From contig CM055097.1 of assembly GCA_029204225.1 (NCBI GenBank), forward strand, positions 53,931,592 through 53,995,591: DNA of 64,000 nucleotides, in the 5' to 3' direction. Below the pieces are notes generated by a model. That model saw only the letters and a list, made by a program, of their open reading frames with translations. It had not been told where the DNA came from and ran no database searches. The DNA comes from Diphasiastrum complanatum (Eukaryota; Streptophyta; Lycopodiopsida; Lycopodiales; Lycopodiaceae). Shown piece after piece: positions 34,971 through 46,060 of the stretch; the first letter of the stretch is position 1; every line of letters starts with the position of its first letter. The position numbers were made by a program, and so were the translations under genes.

Positions 34971-35148
34971 GTCCTTTTCGGGCCCCCAGCTTTTTGTTTT
35001 AAAACTTTTTTCTTCAAATTTATCCAAAAAACAGAGGAAAGGAAAAACCCTGAAAAATGCATTTCAAATCCGTTTTGAAATTCGTCAGAAGCAACGTAAA
35101 TTACAGGAAAACTACTATGGATCAACACACCTGCTTACGGCTTACAGT

Positions 35149-35161
35149 GGCTCTGATACCA
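35149..35161 (-). promoter_or_regulatory. Primer-binding site of gypsy A (tRNA-iMet)
   Basis: The minus strand reads TGGTATCAGAGCC, complementary to the 3' end of plant initiator-methionine tRNA. It is 2 bp from the LTR edge. Confidence 0.85.
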
Positions 35162-35163
35162 TA

Positions 35164-35617
35164 TGTTACAATCCCTATTACTGCAAACCTCCAGTGCCGG
35201 TTAACCACAAGAGACCGAAGGATTCACGTTCCACCCTGCGGCCCGCCGTAGGACCTAATCCGGGTCCACCCACCGTGCCCTGGCCTGTGACCGTATCAAG
35301 CTGGATCCGACCTCCCTCCTAGACGGCATCCCATACCATTGCCTAGGCTCTCAGCCATCTCCTGCCTCACCCTAGCAAGCATCCTAGCCGTGCACACGCT
35401 CTCCATCCACCTCCTCCTAGGTAGATAGAATGGATGGCAACTGAGCCTTCCTCCCCTTGTATACCTCCAAGGAGAGAGACTCTAAGCCATGTGCACACCT
35501 AGATCATGACACGTGGCAACCATGCAGGTTCACGAGTCACCGGTCAAGTCTACAGGCCCAGTCATCATCCAGTCTCAAAGTCTGGGTTTGGGACCCAAGG
35601 CAGTTGGGTCCCTAACA
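35164..35617 (-). repeat. 5' LTR of gypsy A
   Basis: On the plus strand it runs from TGTTACAATC to GTCCCTAACA, so the minus-strand LTR opens TGTTAGGGAC and closes TGTAACA. Length is 454 bp. It is clearly homologous over its whole length to the gypsy B LTR at 57033-57470. The 3' partner is absent. Confidence 0.88.
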
Positions 35618-35868
35618 ATGCCTCTCTCTAAGGAGGCCTCCATGTAGAGTCCACTGATGCTACTAGGGTCATAAGCTCAGTGAATCCCTAGGTGTCAACA
35701 ATGGCAAAGGGAATGCCACACTCGCAAAAAAACCGGCCAACATGTCGGGTACACCTGGCATGCAGCTCTCTCTGCCACCCACCACGGTCTAGGGTCTTGT
35801 CAGAAATAAAAACCCGCACCTTTATGTCAAGTTTCTATGGTCTAATGGTTAAGTTTAGACCCTACTAA
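35618..35868. other. Short spacer, nothing recognised
   Basis: This sequence flanks the gypsy A LTR and shows no motif. Confidence 0.3.
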
Positions 35869-36279
35869 TGTTGTATACCCATGGGGGCTTTATTTTTAAT
35901 GTTAAATCACCTTGTAAGGTGATGGGGCCCATTCTAAAAATGGTCTTTAGAGACCATACGAGTTTGACACTTCATATTCACTCCTATGAGGAGTTATATT
36001 TGTTGGCTATTCAATTCCATGGATTGTTGGTGTTTGGCTCTCCATTATTGAGCCTTTACATCTACCATGTCCCATCTATTTGTATCTCTCCACATTAGGA
36101 GAATATTGTGGGATTCATTCGTGCAATACAAGCTTTGAGTTTTTTCTCTCAATTTTAGCTTCCTCTTTCTTGAAGATTGTTGTTTATGGCTGTCCACTAT
36201 TTTCCGAATTTAAAAGTGTTTAATGTTCTTGATTGTTAGCATCTTAGATTCAGCCCAATAGCATTTGAAATCACCTACA
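35869..36279 (+). repeat. Possible orphan 5' LTR
   Basis: It begins TGTTGTATACCC and ends CACCTACA, directly before TTTGGCATCAGAGC, a variant of the initiator-Met primer motif (36282-36293 TGGCATCAGAGC). No gag follows. Instead hAT sequence on the opposite strand starts at about 36364. The LTR call depends on that primer-like motif. Confidence 0.35.
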
Positions 36280-36363
36280 TTTGGCATCAGAGCAACTAAG
36301 ATCCAAATAAAACAATGTGAATGGAACAACAATGAACTAGATGACAATGTACATGACATGTCC

Positions 36364-37263
36364 TCAAAATGGCTGTGTGGCATCCGGATCATCAAAATCA
36401 TCCAACTCATCCTCCTCTGTCACACCCTGACTGAAGTCATGTAAAACCTCTCCCTCAATCTGTGTCCCTGACAAAGTGATGCGAGATGCACCTCTGCTAG
36501 AGCCACGCGGCCTCCCTCTCTGTCTACGTGCCACTGTCTGACTAGGACCTCTGCCTCTCTGAGAAGGCCCCCTGCCAGATCCTGGAGGCCTTCCTGGACG
36601 CCTACGAGCTGGTGCTGTGGAAGCAGATGCAGTAGGAGGTGCCGCTGATGTAGGAATGGGTGTGGCACGAGATGCAGGCACCCTGAATGTAGGCGGCGTG
36701 TATGAATACGGCTGGACTGCAGGCTGGTGAAGGACAGCTCCTCGTGGATAGTAACCTGCTGGGAGAAGGGGTCTATGAGTGGAACCCTCTGGCATGGCAG
36801 GAGTAGGCCGTGGTGCAGCTGCTATAAGATGAGGCTGAGGCTGTACAATCGAAAAAGTCGGTGTAACATGACGAGGTGGCCCTGGGAGGCGACATGCATG
36901 TGCAGATGGTGGAATGTGGGGTGCAACTGTATAACTGGATGTATGTGTCGGCGCTGTATGCCTGGGAGCTGCATGAGTAAGAGCCGTACGAGTGGTAGCT
37001 GTATGTGAACCAGCAGCTGATGGTGCTGGATGTGGCTGAGTACGTGCATGTGGTGAGAGCCACCCTATATCATCAATGGCATCCTCGTCATCTCCATACC
37101 GAAGGAGGTCTGACAAGGTCCTCTGGCGAACACGGCGGGTCCGATCTACATCATCATCAACATGAACATCTGCAGGGGCCTCTAAATCCTGCACACCATC
37201 AATCCCCCCTGCAAAAGCGTCCTGTGCCATATGGTCAGCATCCCCAACATGTGTTGCATCCAT
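36364..37263 (-). pseudogene. hAT-like protein 2, C-terminal tail
   Basis: The minus frame of 299 codons opens MDATHVGDADHMAQDAFAGG. It continues through an acidic stretch, a His/Pro/Thr-rich low-complexity middle and an Arg/Gly/Pro basic segment (RRRPGRPPGSGRGPSQRGRG, AT-hook-like GRP cores), and ends in an acidic tail (EEDELDDFDDPDATQPF). This is the composition of C-terminal tails of plant BED-hAT proteins, and the BED end of such a gene lies on the same strand at 42215-43345. The first codon abuts gypsy H sequence, so its ATG is probably internal. The hATC domain is missing. The link to the 43-kb piece is inferred. Confidence 0.5.
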
Positions 37264-37285
37264 TGTCTCTCTCTCATGCGCTACT
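37264..37285. other. Junction between hAT tail and gypsy H
   Basis: Only 22 bp separate the hAT frame from the gag ATG of H. No LTR, leader or primer site is present, so a deletion joined the two. Confidence 0.5.
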
Positions 37286-38360
37286 ATGCAGTCACAGATT
37301 GATTCTTTACAGCCTCATGGTCCTGGTAAAGCTCCCGTTTTTCCTTCATTTGGGACTCCCCCTCCATTTGGATTTCCATCTTCCTCTGCTAGTCAGCCTG
37401 GTGGTGGACCGTTCATTCCACCTAACCCACCTCCTGGTTTCTTTTCACGTCCCCCACTTCCTGAGCCACACTTTGCTCGAGACTTTCGTGATAGGGTACA
37501 GCTTGCTACCTATTCCGGTTCCTCTGACGGGAACTTATTAGAGAACTGGTTTGCTAAGCTTGACACATATTTTCAGATCTACCCTAAGATTGATCCTCAG
37601 AAGATCCAGTTGGCTGCTTTACATTTAGATGGACGTGCCGCCACGTGGTGGCGAGTTTATAGAGCTAATCCGGTTCGGGAAGGGCTCCATTTATGGCATA
37701 CTTTTCGCTATGACCTCCGTCATGCTATGATTGATCCTCAGTGGCTCGACAGCCAACGTGATACATTCCGTAGTCTCACTCAGACCAGTGATCTTGCTTC
37801 TTATACAGATCAGTTTATGGAGCTTTTTTATCTTTTCACAGATCTACAGCCCACTGAGCTTATTTCTCGTTACATTGTTGGGCTTCGTGGTGCTTTACGT
37901 TATGATGTTTCTTCCTTCCGTCTTCCCACACTTGTTGAGGCGATGTCTCTTGCCAGTACTTTACAGCATAAGTACTCTGACACCCTTCCTTCCCGCTTCT
38001 CCTGACCCCGTCCTTCTGCTTCATCTTTTCCAGCTACGTCCACCCCTACACCTGCCCCTTCTGTTCCAGCTCTCTCCATTGTCCCTTCGTCTCCTCGTCC
38101 TCCAAATCCTCGACCTGCTTTTGTCCGACGTTACACGTCTGCAGAGTTCGCTGACCTTCAGCAGAAGCGTCTTTGCTTTCGTTGTAAGAGTCCTGAACAT
38201 TTTGCCCGTGATTGCCGTCAGTGTCTCCCTACTACTACTGCTGTTTTTTACCATGAGGGCACTACTCCAGATGATTCCGATATCTACATTCATATTTCTG
38301 ATGAGCCTGACCTATCCTCTGAGCCTTCCACTGCTACATGCCATGCTCAGCTTGCCTATG
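37286..38360 (+). pseudogene. Gypsy H gag
   Basis: ATG at 37286 opens a Pro/Phe/Gly-rich N-terminus, then VQLATYSGSSDGNLLENWFA, LHLDGRAATWWRVY and LISRYIVGLRGALRYDVSSF, the standard gypsy gag blocks. A TGA at 38003-38005 interrupts the frame, which then continues unshifted through a Ser/Pro linker to the CCHC knuckle CFRCKSPEHFARDC near 38175. A second in-frame stop lies at about 38366. Both stops fit C-to-T changes (CGA, CAG). The 5' LTR and primer site are absent. Confidence 0.9.
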
Positions 38361-41300
38361 CTACTTAGACAGGGCGTCCTGGTCCTCGCTCCATTCGGTT
38401 ACGTGTACGTATTACAAGTCGTGAGTATACTGCTTTAGTTGATACTGGCAGCACTCATATTAGCAGTTATATACTAGTCGGATCCGTGCTTCACCTGTTC
38501 CTGCTTCACAGCCTCTCACAGTTGAGGTTGCCAGTTTCCATTCTTTTCCTAGTTCTCAGATGTTTCAGCGTTTACCATACTGCATTGGAGATTTTTCTGG
38601 ACAGGTAGACCTTTACATTATTCCAATGGAGCGTTATGATCTTATCCTTGGTGCTGATTGGTTTGCATCTCTTGGAGTCGTTACACTGGACTTGACACAG
38701 CAGACATTGACATTTGTACATGATGCAGTTACACACTCACTTGTTGGCATTGATTCTCAGGGAGAATTCCAGTTGATTACTAGATAGCAGTTTATTCGCA
38801 GCCTTATTATTTGTTCAGCGGGCAGTACCAGTTCCTCCAGTTTCTACTCTAGCAGCTGTTCCTCAGGTTATCTCTGACTTATTACATCAGTATGCTTTTG
38901 TCTTTTCAGAACCTACGACGCTACCACCATTACGTGACGTGAACCATCATATTGACTTGCGTCCTGGTTTTGCTCCTCCTTCCCGTCCCCCTTATCGTAT
39001 GTCTCGATCTGAGCGTGATGAGCTTGAGCTCCATATTACTGCCTTGTTAGATCAGGGTCTCATTGTTCCTAGTCACAGCCCTTTTGGTGCCCCTGTTCTC
39101 CTTGTTAGTAAGAAAGATGGTACCAAACGCCTTTGTATTGATTACCGTGCTTTAAATAAGTTGACTATTCGTAATCAGTACCCTATTCCACACATGGATG
39201 ACCTCTTTGACCAGCTCGGTACTAAAATTTTTTCCAAGATAGACCTTCGTTCTGGATATTACCAAAGCAGGATGCACCCTTTTGACGAACATAAGACTGT
39301 TTTTTGTACTCATCTTGGTTTATATGAATTTCATGTGCTTCCTTTTGGTGTTACTAATGGCCCTCCTACGTTCCAGAATGTGATGAATAACGTCATGCGT
39401 CCGCTTCTTGGTCATTGTGTCTTGGTTTATTTTGATGATATTCTTATTTTTAGTCAGTCTCTTGCTGAGCATGTTTCCCATCTTTCCTCTGTATTTCAGT
39501 TACTTGTACATCACTAGTTATTTGCTAAGTTGTCTAAATGTTCTTTTGTTGTTTCTAAGATCGAGTTTCTTGGTTTTCTTGTTTGTAATGGACACATTCG
39601 TCTGGACCCTCATAAGGTTCAGGCCATCCAGGATTGGCCTATACCAACTGATATTCATCATGTTCGTATGTTCCTTGGGTCAGCCACTCACCTTTGTCGT
39701 CCAGTTCCTCATTTTGCCACTATTGCAGCTCCTCTTCATGCACTTTTGAAGAAGTCTAGTACTTTTCTTTGGACTTCTGATTGTCAGTCAACGTTTGATA
39801 CTCTTCGTCGTGTTGTTGTTGATGCTGCCGTTATGTGTTTACCACAGTTTAATCAGAAGTTTCTTGTTGAGACTGATGCTAGTAATGTTGGTTTGGGTGC
39901 TTTACTTCGCCAGTCACAATGTATTATTGCTTATGAGTCGCGTCGTCTTCGCTCTTATGAGCAACGTTATTCTGTGCATGAGAAAGAGCTTCTTGCTATT
40001 ATCTATGCTCTTAAGAAGTGGCGTCATTATTTGTATCGAGTTCCGTTTGACATTATTACTGATCACCAGTCTTTACGTTATCTATTTTCTCAACGTGAAC
40101 TTACTGATCGTCAATTTCGTTGGTTGCAGTTTTTACAGTCTTTTAATTTTTCCATATTGTATCGTCCTGGTCGTGCTAACACTGCTGCTGATGCATTGAA
40201 TACACTCGTTTCTACTATTCCTCCATGGTTTGATGATCTACCTGCAGCATACCTTACATGTTCTGATTTTCGTGATGTTTATAGTTCTGCCCCACCTGTT
40301 TCGTCCCGTCCTCATCAGGTTTACTCCACTGTTGACAACCATCTTTATCATTATGATTCTCTTTGTATTCCTAGTTCCTTGGGTATCCATTCCCAATTGT
40401 TGTCGGATGCTCATTCCTCTCCTGTTGGGGGTCACTTTGGTTTTCAGAAGTCTTATGCTCGTCTCAAAGACCATTTCTATTGGCCTTCTCTTCGATCTGA
40501 GCTTGCTGTACTTATTCGTACCTACCCTTTTTGTCTTCGTAATAAGTACTCCCGTGCTAAATCTGCTGGTTTGCTCCAAAGTTGGCCTATTCCTCATCAC
40601 CAGTGGACTGATATATCTATGGACTTTATCCTTGGCCTTCCCCATACCCAGCGTGGTCACGATTCATGTATGGTGGTAGTTGACAGGTTCTCGAAACAGG
40701 CACATTTTATACCAGTGCGCAGTACTATCACAGTAGAGCAATGTGCACGTTTGTTCCTATCAGAGATTTTCCGCCTGCATGGATTTCCTCGTACTATCCC
40801 TTTTGATCAGGATAGTAAGTTTACATCTATATTCTGGACAGAGCTTATGCGTATATTGGATGTACAGCTTTTTATGGGTTCTGCTTATCATTCTACTTCT
40901 GATGGGCAGTCTGAGGTCCTTAACAGGATCCTTGAGGATTATTTACGCCATTTTGTTACTCCTTCAGCGAAGGATTGGGATCAGCATTTATGTTTAGCAG
41001 AGTATAGCTATAATAGCTCTGTTAGTACCATCACATGTGTCTCACCATTTTTATTATCTCATGGCTATGCACCTCTTTTACCTGGCATTCCTCTCCCTCC
41101 TGAGAATACACCTGTCACACTTGCATCTTTTCTATCGAGTGCTCGAGAGCTTATTACCCGGGCTAGTTCTCATTTACAGCATGTTCAGCAGCGTTATCAG
41201 ACCTCAGTTGATCGTCACCACCGCCATGTTGAGTTTCAGCTTGGAGATATGGTTTATCTACGCCTACGGTTTGCACGTCATCATTTGGTCCAGGGCCATG

Positions 41301-41734
41301 CTTCTACTGAGAAGCTTGCACCACGTTATTATGGGCCTTATCGCATTTTGGAGGTTCTTAGTCCAATTACATCTGGTTTACAGCTTCCTGCTTCCACACG
41401 CGCCTGTGATGTATTCCATGTCAGTTTATTACGTGCTGCTATTGAGGATGACGCTCCTTGTGATGCTGAGTTTCCTACTGCTCCAGAGTTATTTCCATTT
41501 TTACCTGCTGCTATATTACAGGTTCGTCTATACCATAGTTGACGTCGCCGGCAAATTCAGTTTTTGGTCCAGTGGGATGGTCGTCCTATTGAGGAGGCCA
41601 CATGGGAGCCTATTGATGTCTTTTATCATACATCATCACTTGCGGATCAGGCTCGTGCTCTTGCTGCACTTGTTGATTCCTCTACATCAGATGTTGTTCT
41701 AGTTGTTGATGCACCAGAACTTGCTGCTACTTGA
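38361..41734 (+). pseudogene. Gypsy H pol with chromodomain
   Basis: Protease LVDTGSTHIS near 38435 has a frameshift just after it, and the flap resumes as YDLILGADWF. RT has [20 protein letters not shown] and catalytic YFDD (about 39429-39440), then an in-frame TAG at 39515-39517. RNase H has VETDASNVGLGALL, EKELLAII and TDHQSLRYL. In the integrase zinc finger the first Cys of the CxxC pair is Tyr (TYPFCLRNK). The core blocks MDFILGLP, FDQDSKF and SEVLNR are present. A TGA at 41540-41542 precedes the chromodomain (FLVQWDGRPIEEATWEPI), which ends at TGA 41732-41734. This is a chromovirus-type element, close kin of the tail at 19803-20240. Confidence 0.93.
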
Positions 41735-42214
41735 TCCAGTTTCTTTTCGGCAGTTGGGTCTTTTTCTTTTGTGCCAGGGAGAGTTATGGACTCGGCTCAT
41801 TACATTCGCCGCGTCCATTTACATTTACTTTACTTTATGCATAAGTAGGCCTTGGGCCCTTTTTTATTCATTAGTGACACTTAGACTACATGGTTGGCCT
41901 TTGGCCTTATTATTCATTATTAGGCCATTTGGACATATTACTAGAGAGTGGGGGCCTTCTTGGAGGGCGCACTATTTTCCCTCCCAGTTGGGCCCTAGCC
42001 ACCGGAAGCTTCCTTTTAGGGCTTCCTCTTGGCTATAAGTAGGGAAACTGTGTCATTTGTTATTCAGCTGATGATATTGATCTCTCTCTTTAGCCTCCTT
42101 AATCTCTCTCTTTCCTGCTTTCTAGGGTTAAGTCTTGCTTATGTGCTGCTTTCATAGCTTAAGTCTTGCTTATGTGATGCTTTCAAAGCTTAGCTCTAGA
42201 TCAGCTGGGGCTCT
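41735..42214 (+). repeat. Gypsy H 3' LTR region
   Basis: It follows pol and ends where the hAT frame resumes. A TATAAG box is at 42034-42039. Near 42127-42190 a unit of about 34 bp (TTAAGTCTTGCTTATGTG, then GCTTTCA.AGC) is repeated twice. The exact TG start is not fixed because no 5' LTR remains for comparison. Confidence 0.55.
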
Positions 42215-43345
42215 ATTCGTAACTTTCCTAAGAGGCATCATTTGTGTGGTGAGATCCTCCACCCTGGACGTAAGGTAGGTGGTACGGATAGCCTCAGCCA
42301 CGGGTGGCCGGAAGCGTGGACCTGCAACAACAACTGCAGCTATAGCCCTCTTGAAGGGCTCCGTGTTAGCAATGGCAAATGGTAGGTTCAGCTCATAGAT
42401 CATGTTTGCCACAGCCTGCTGGGCCTTGGCCTCAAGATGGGGCTGGAAAGACTCCCCCATGGACTGTTGTCTATACTGGGAGCTGCGAGACGATCTACTG
42501 GAAGATGCCCTAGTGCGGTAAGCACCCCTACGAGGAGCAGGAGGAGGTATGTCAGTCGCAGGGGGGTGCCGAGGCTGGGGGGGAAACTGGGCCTGAGGTG
42601 GCTGAGGGGGATGCTGAGGCTGCGGGGGATGCTGGGGCTACAGAGATGGTGGCGAAGAAGCTCCAGAAGAACCAGCCTCACCATGTTGTCTATCATCACC
42701 ATCCTCATCATCAGAGTCCAAATCATCCTGATGTGTGGGGAAAGTGAATGGTATGTCCTGGGTGTCCTGTGAGAGACCATCTGGCGCCGACTCAGAGCGA
42801 AGAAAACGGAATGTCTGCACTGGGCGAGTCATCTGAGTGACTGCAGGAGGACGCTGTGGAAATGCACCGACTGGAATAGATGTAGCAGGAGGAGGGGCGG
42901 GATGTGGTGCAATGGGCTGTGGTGGTGCGGTAGGATGTGGTGCGGTGGGCTGAGGAACGAGTGGTGGATGTGGAGGAGCAAGAACAGGAGGTGGGGGAGG
43001 ACGTGGTGGTGGTGGATGAGGAGCTAGTGGATCCCGTGGGGTGGATGATACCACTGCATATACATCTAGTGACATACCGGCCTGCGTCAATCGAGCTCCA
43101 TATATGTCAATGAGCCTACAATGCTCCAGAGCAGGAATTTGTGGGCAAGGGTGGGAGCCTAAGCGTCTGCCATCACCCTTGACAGCACCAAGGAGATGGC
43201 CTTTCAGCCTAGTGAGAGTGCTGATAAAACGAGCATGACAAAATCTACAGGACCATCCACGCGTCCCAGACCGAACATCAGACCTAACGAACTCGGGGTC
43301 TTGGTCCACCTCACCCCAGAGCTCAGGCATATCTCCAGCAGGCAT
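42215..43345 (-). pseudogene. hAT-like protein 2, BED-finger N-terminus
   Basis: ATG at 43345 starts a BED-like finger (WSCRFCHARF, then LTRLKGHLLG), followed by a Pro/His-rich linker and an acidic patch (DDLDSDDEDGDDR). One in-frame TAG at about 42638 (Q to stop if CAG was ancestral) is followed, in the same frame, by the hAT entry MIYELNLPFAIANTEPFKRA and VVVAGPRFRPP. The frame leaves hAT homology near 42220, at the gypsy H LTR. Layout and wording match the hAT protein at 11084-12316. DUF659 core and hATC are absent. Confidence 0.78.
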
Positions 43346-43811
43346 GGTGTGAGACGGCTAAGGAAACAGGGAGTATGGAAGTGAAGTACGGAAGAAGTGC
43401 AAGACAAGACAAATGCAAAAAACCTGACTTTTGGCTCCAAGAAAAACCCTAACCCATAAACCCTATCCTTCTCTCTCTAGATGAGCTGGTACAGTCTCTC
43501 TCTACGCTGTCCCTAACTCTCTCTATGATCTTAAATGCCTAAACCCTAAAAATAGACCTATTTGCATGAGGGAATGTCAAAAAACCTGATTTTTTAGCAA
43601 AAAAAACAACCCTACAACTACAGAGACCGCTACAGTCTCTCTCTACCCTGCCCTCTTCTCTCTCACCAATCTGAGCAGCACTCTCTCAGAAACCTCCACC
43701 CACTCTCTCAGAAACCTCCACCTACAAAAAATGAGAAATGAGGGTCAGGAAACGAGCTATAAGGGGTTTTGCGGGGGAAATTTAAGAAATTAATTTATTA
43801 ATTATTTAGGT
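43346..43811 (-). other. 5' region of hAT-like element 2
   Basis: This lies upstream of the BED ATG and has repeated CTCTCTCT and AACCCTA blocks but no coding motif. It ends at the GGTTC palindromic array. Confidence 0.35.
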
Positions 43812-43905
43812 GAACCGTACCACGGTTCCTTGCGGTTCAAAGAACTGTGGTACGGTTCCTGCCACGGTTCCCAAAACCCACGGTTCTGGAATCGTGGGTT
43901 CTATG
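43812..43905. repeat. GGTTC/GGTAC palindromic array, probable hAT end
   Basis: A 17-bp arm at 43812-43828 (GAACCGTACCACGGTTC) is matched by its inverted copy at 43842-43858 with one mismatch. Further CACGGTTC and CGTGGGTTC motifs run to 43905. The array lies about 470 bp upstream of the BED-hAT ATG and abuts the gag of copia G. Confidence 0.6.
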
Positions 43906-43910
43906 ACTTC

Positions 43911-44900
43911 ATGGCTGAAAAGGGAGAATTTATTTCCCTTGGTGAAAGTTCCAAATTAGATGGTAAAAATTACATGGTTTGGAAATTTAAAATCAAGAAT
44001 ATTTTGGTTATGTTAGATCTATGGGATTTGACAATAGAAGAAGAAGAATCTCCTCTTCCTCCTGAAAATGATACATCTAATAAGGAGGATGCAACTTTCA
44101 AGAGGAAAAAGGTTTTTGTTAAAAGAGCTAGTAGAGTACTAGCCATAATCAATATGTCTATCAAGGATAGCCTTATTCCACATATGGATGTCAAATCACC
44201 TAGGGAGGCTTGGGAGAAATTCCAATAAATGTTTACGACATTTTCAACCACTAGGATCCTCTCCCTCAAGCAAAAGTTTCATACCTTGAACATGAATGAG
44301 GGAGAAGCTATGACATCATACTTGATCAATTGAAGGATGTAGGCAAGGATGTAGATGACCTAGACATTGTTAGTGTCACCCTCAATGGGCTTCCTCCACA
44401 ATTCCAGCATCTTGTCACCACATTGAATGTTAGAGAGAAACCGCCAAGCTACAATGATGTGGCTAGAATTCTTCTTCAAGAAGCATTAAAATCCCAAACT
44501 TATGGGATAGCAAGGGTTAATGCATAATCTCAAGCTCTTGTTGCATACAACAACAAGAAAAACCAAAGAATAAGAAGAAACAAGGTACTAACGCTTCTAA
44601 CAATTCTAAGTGTTTTGTTTGTGGTAGGAAAAACCACAAAGAAGCAAATTGTTGGTTCAAGGACAATCCATCTAAGTTGAAGCAAAAGCAAGTTTCTTCT
44701 TCTTCAACAAACAAGGTACAAGGCCCTTGTTTCTATTGCAGGAAGAGTGGACATTCAGCATCAAATTGTCATATCAACCAAGCTGCAGCGGAAGCAAGAG
44801 TCAAATGGAAATCAAACTCTCAATCAACTGAGCAAGCCAAAGACGAATCAACCAACTTCGTTGGTGGTGGTGGTCTTAGCGATGAGATGAGTACCTAATC
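43911..44900 (+). pseudogene. Copia G gag
   Basis: Gag starts near 43911 (MAEKGEFISLGESSKLDGKN YMVWK region) and runs through IINMSIKDSLIPHMDVKSPR and an in-frame stop at 44226. A frameshift near 44320 follows, then VSVTLNGLPPQFQHLVTTLN and NDVARILLQEALKSQ. Two CCHC knuckles lie downstream, CFVCGRKNHKEANC near 44610 and CFYCRKSGHSASNC near 44730, in different frames. There is no 5' LTR or primer site; the palindromic array abuts the start. Confidence 0.85.
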
Positions 44901-46060
44901 ATGGTGAATCCCAACTCAACAAGCGGCGAGGAATGGGTACTGGACAGCAGAGTGTCTTCGCACAAGACTCCTAGAAAGGATTGGCTTTCATCCTTTTGCA
45001 AAGGTATAAATGGTCAAGTTGTGCTAGGAGATAATAGCACACAAGATATAGTTGACAAAGGTGATATTCCAATTTAATTCAATTCTGGATTTTCGAATGT
45101 GATCAAGAATGCTTTGCTTATTCCTAACCTTGCTCGAAATCTTTTATCGGTTTGTGCTATAACCAATCAAGACATGCTTGTGGAATTCTACAATGATAGG
45201 TGCTTCATTAAAGAATTAAAGCAAGATAATAAAATCATTGCTAGCGGCTTTAGAGATGAAGAAAAATTATACAAGCTTAATACAATACTTGATCACCAAG
45301 CTTTGTCTTCAAAAGTTGTTAATCAAAGTTTACTTTGGCATAGAAGATATGGTCACTTACATTATAAAAGCATCAAGTATCTTCATGATCAAAATCTTGT
45401 ACTTGGCTCACCTCCAATCAAGATTAGCCAAGACGTATGTGAACCTTGTGTCTCTGGCAAACACCATCTACAAAAGTTTCCGTTCAAGATTGGAGCTCAT
45501 TGCGATACTTGGGGACCAGCCCAAACCCAAAGTATTGGTGGCTCGAATGTACTTCTTAACCTTCATCGACGATTATTCAAGAAGACTTAGGCATACTTCT
45601 TGAAGCATAATAGTCAAGTATTTTCTTCTTTCTTGAATTTAAAGCTATGGTTGAACTACATTCTAATAGCAGAAGAGATAGGGGAGGAGAGTTTATTTCA
45701 ACCGAGTTTAATGATTATTGCAAAGCAAATGGCATTAAATGCCAATTAACCACGTCCTACACACCGGAACAAAATGGTGTTGCCGAGCGTAAGAATAGGA
45801 CTCTTGTGGAAGCGGCTAGAACTATGCTCAAGGCAAGTGGTTTATCGAGAGGTTTTAGGGCTGAAGCTGTCCAAACATCAGCGTATCTTGAAAATCGATT
45901 GCCTCACAAAGCTATTGAAGGAAGGACACACCTGAAGAGAAGTATTATGGCAACAAACCCACTTACGGATTTTGGGATGCGACGCCTATGCACACATTCC
46001 TATCGAATTGCGGCAGAAGCTTGATGATAAGGAGGAGAAATGCATCTTTTTTGGGTATCC
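44901..46060 (+). pseudogene. Copia G protease and integrase, truncated
   Basis: The protease motif reads WVLDSRVSSHKTP (near 44937), with DSR where aspartic proteases have DSG. The GAG-pre-integrase block is LLWHRRYGHLHYKSIKYLHD with CEPCVSGKH. After a frameshift near 45530-45550 come MYFLTFIDDYSRR, then RDRGGEFISTEF and TPEQNGVAERKNRT, the integrase D and E blocks, the first with a changed residue (RDRGGEF for SDxGGEF). The frame breaks down near 46020 and homology stops near 46060. RT, RNase H and the 3' LTR are missing. Confidence 0.85.

Larger units (their letters stand above)
34446..35148 (-). other. Gypsy A 5' leader
   Basis: This is the untranslated region between the primer site and gag. 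It carries two copies of a nested inverted repeat (34764-34801 and 34933-34970) about 170 bp apart. No coding motif is present. Confidence 0.6.

Noticed and set aside
37005-37541. Plus-strand 178-codon frame spanning the hAT tail and the gag of H
   Set aside because: It is antisense to the hAT tail and out of frame with gag; chimeric by position only.
37731-41702. Leu/Val/Phe-rich open frames of 80-235 codons across element H
   Set aside because: They are out-of-frame readings of the gag-pol of H, whose real frame carries all catalytic motifs in order.
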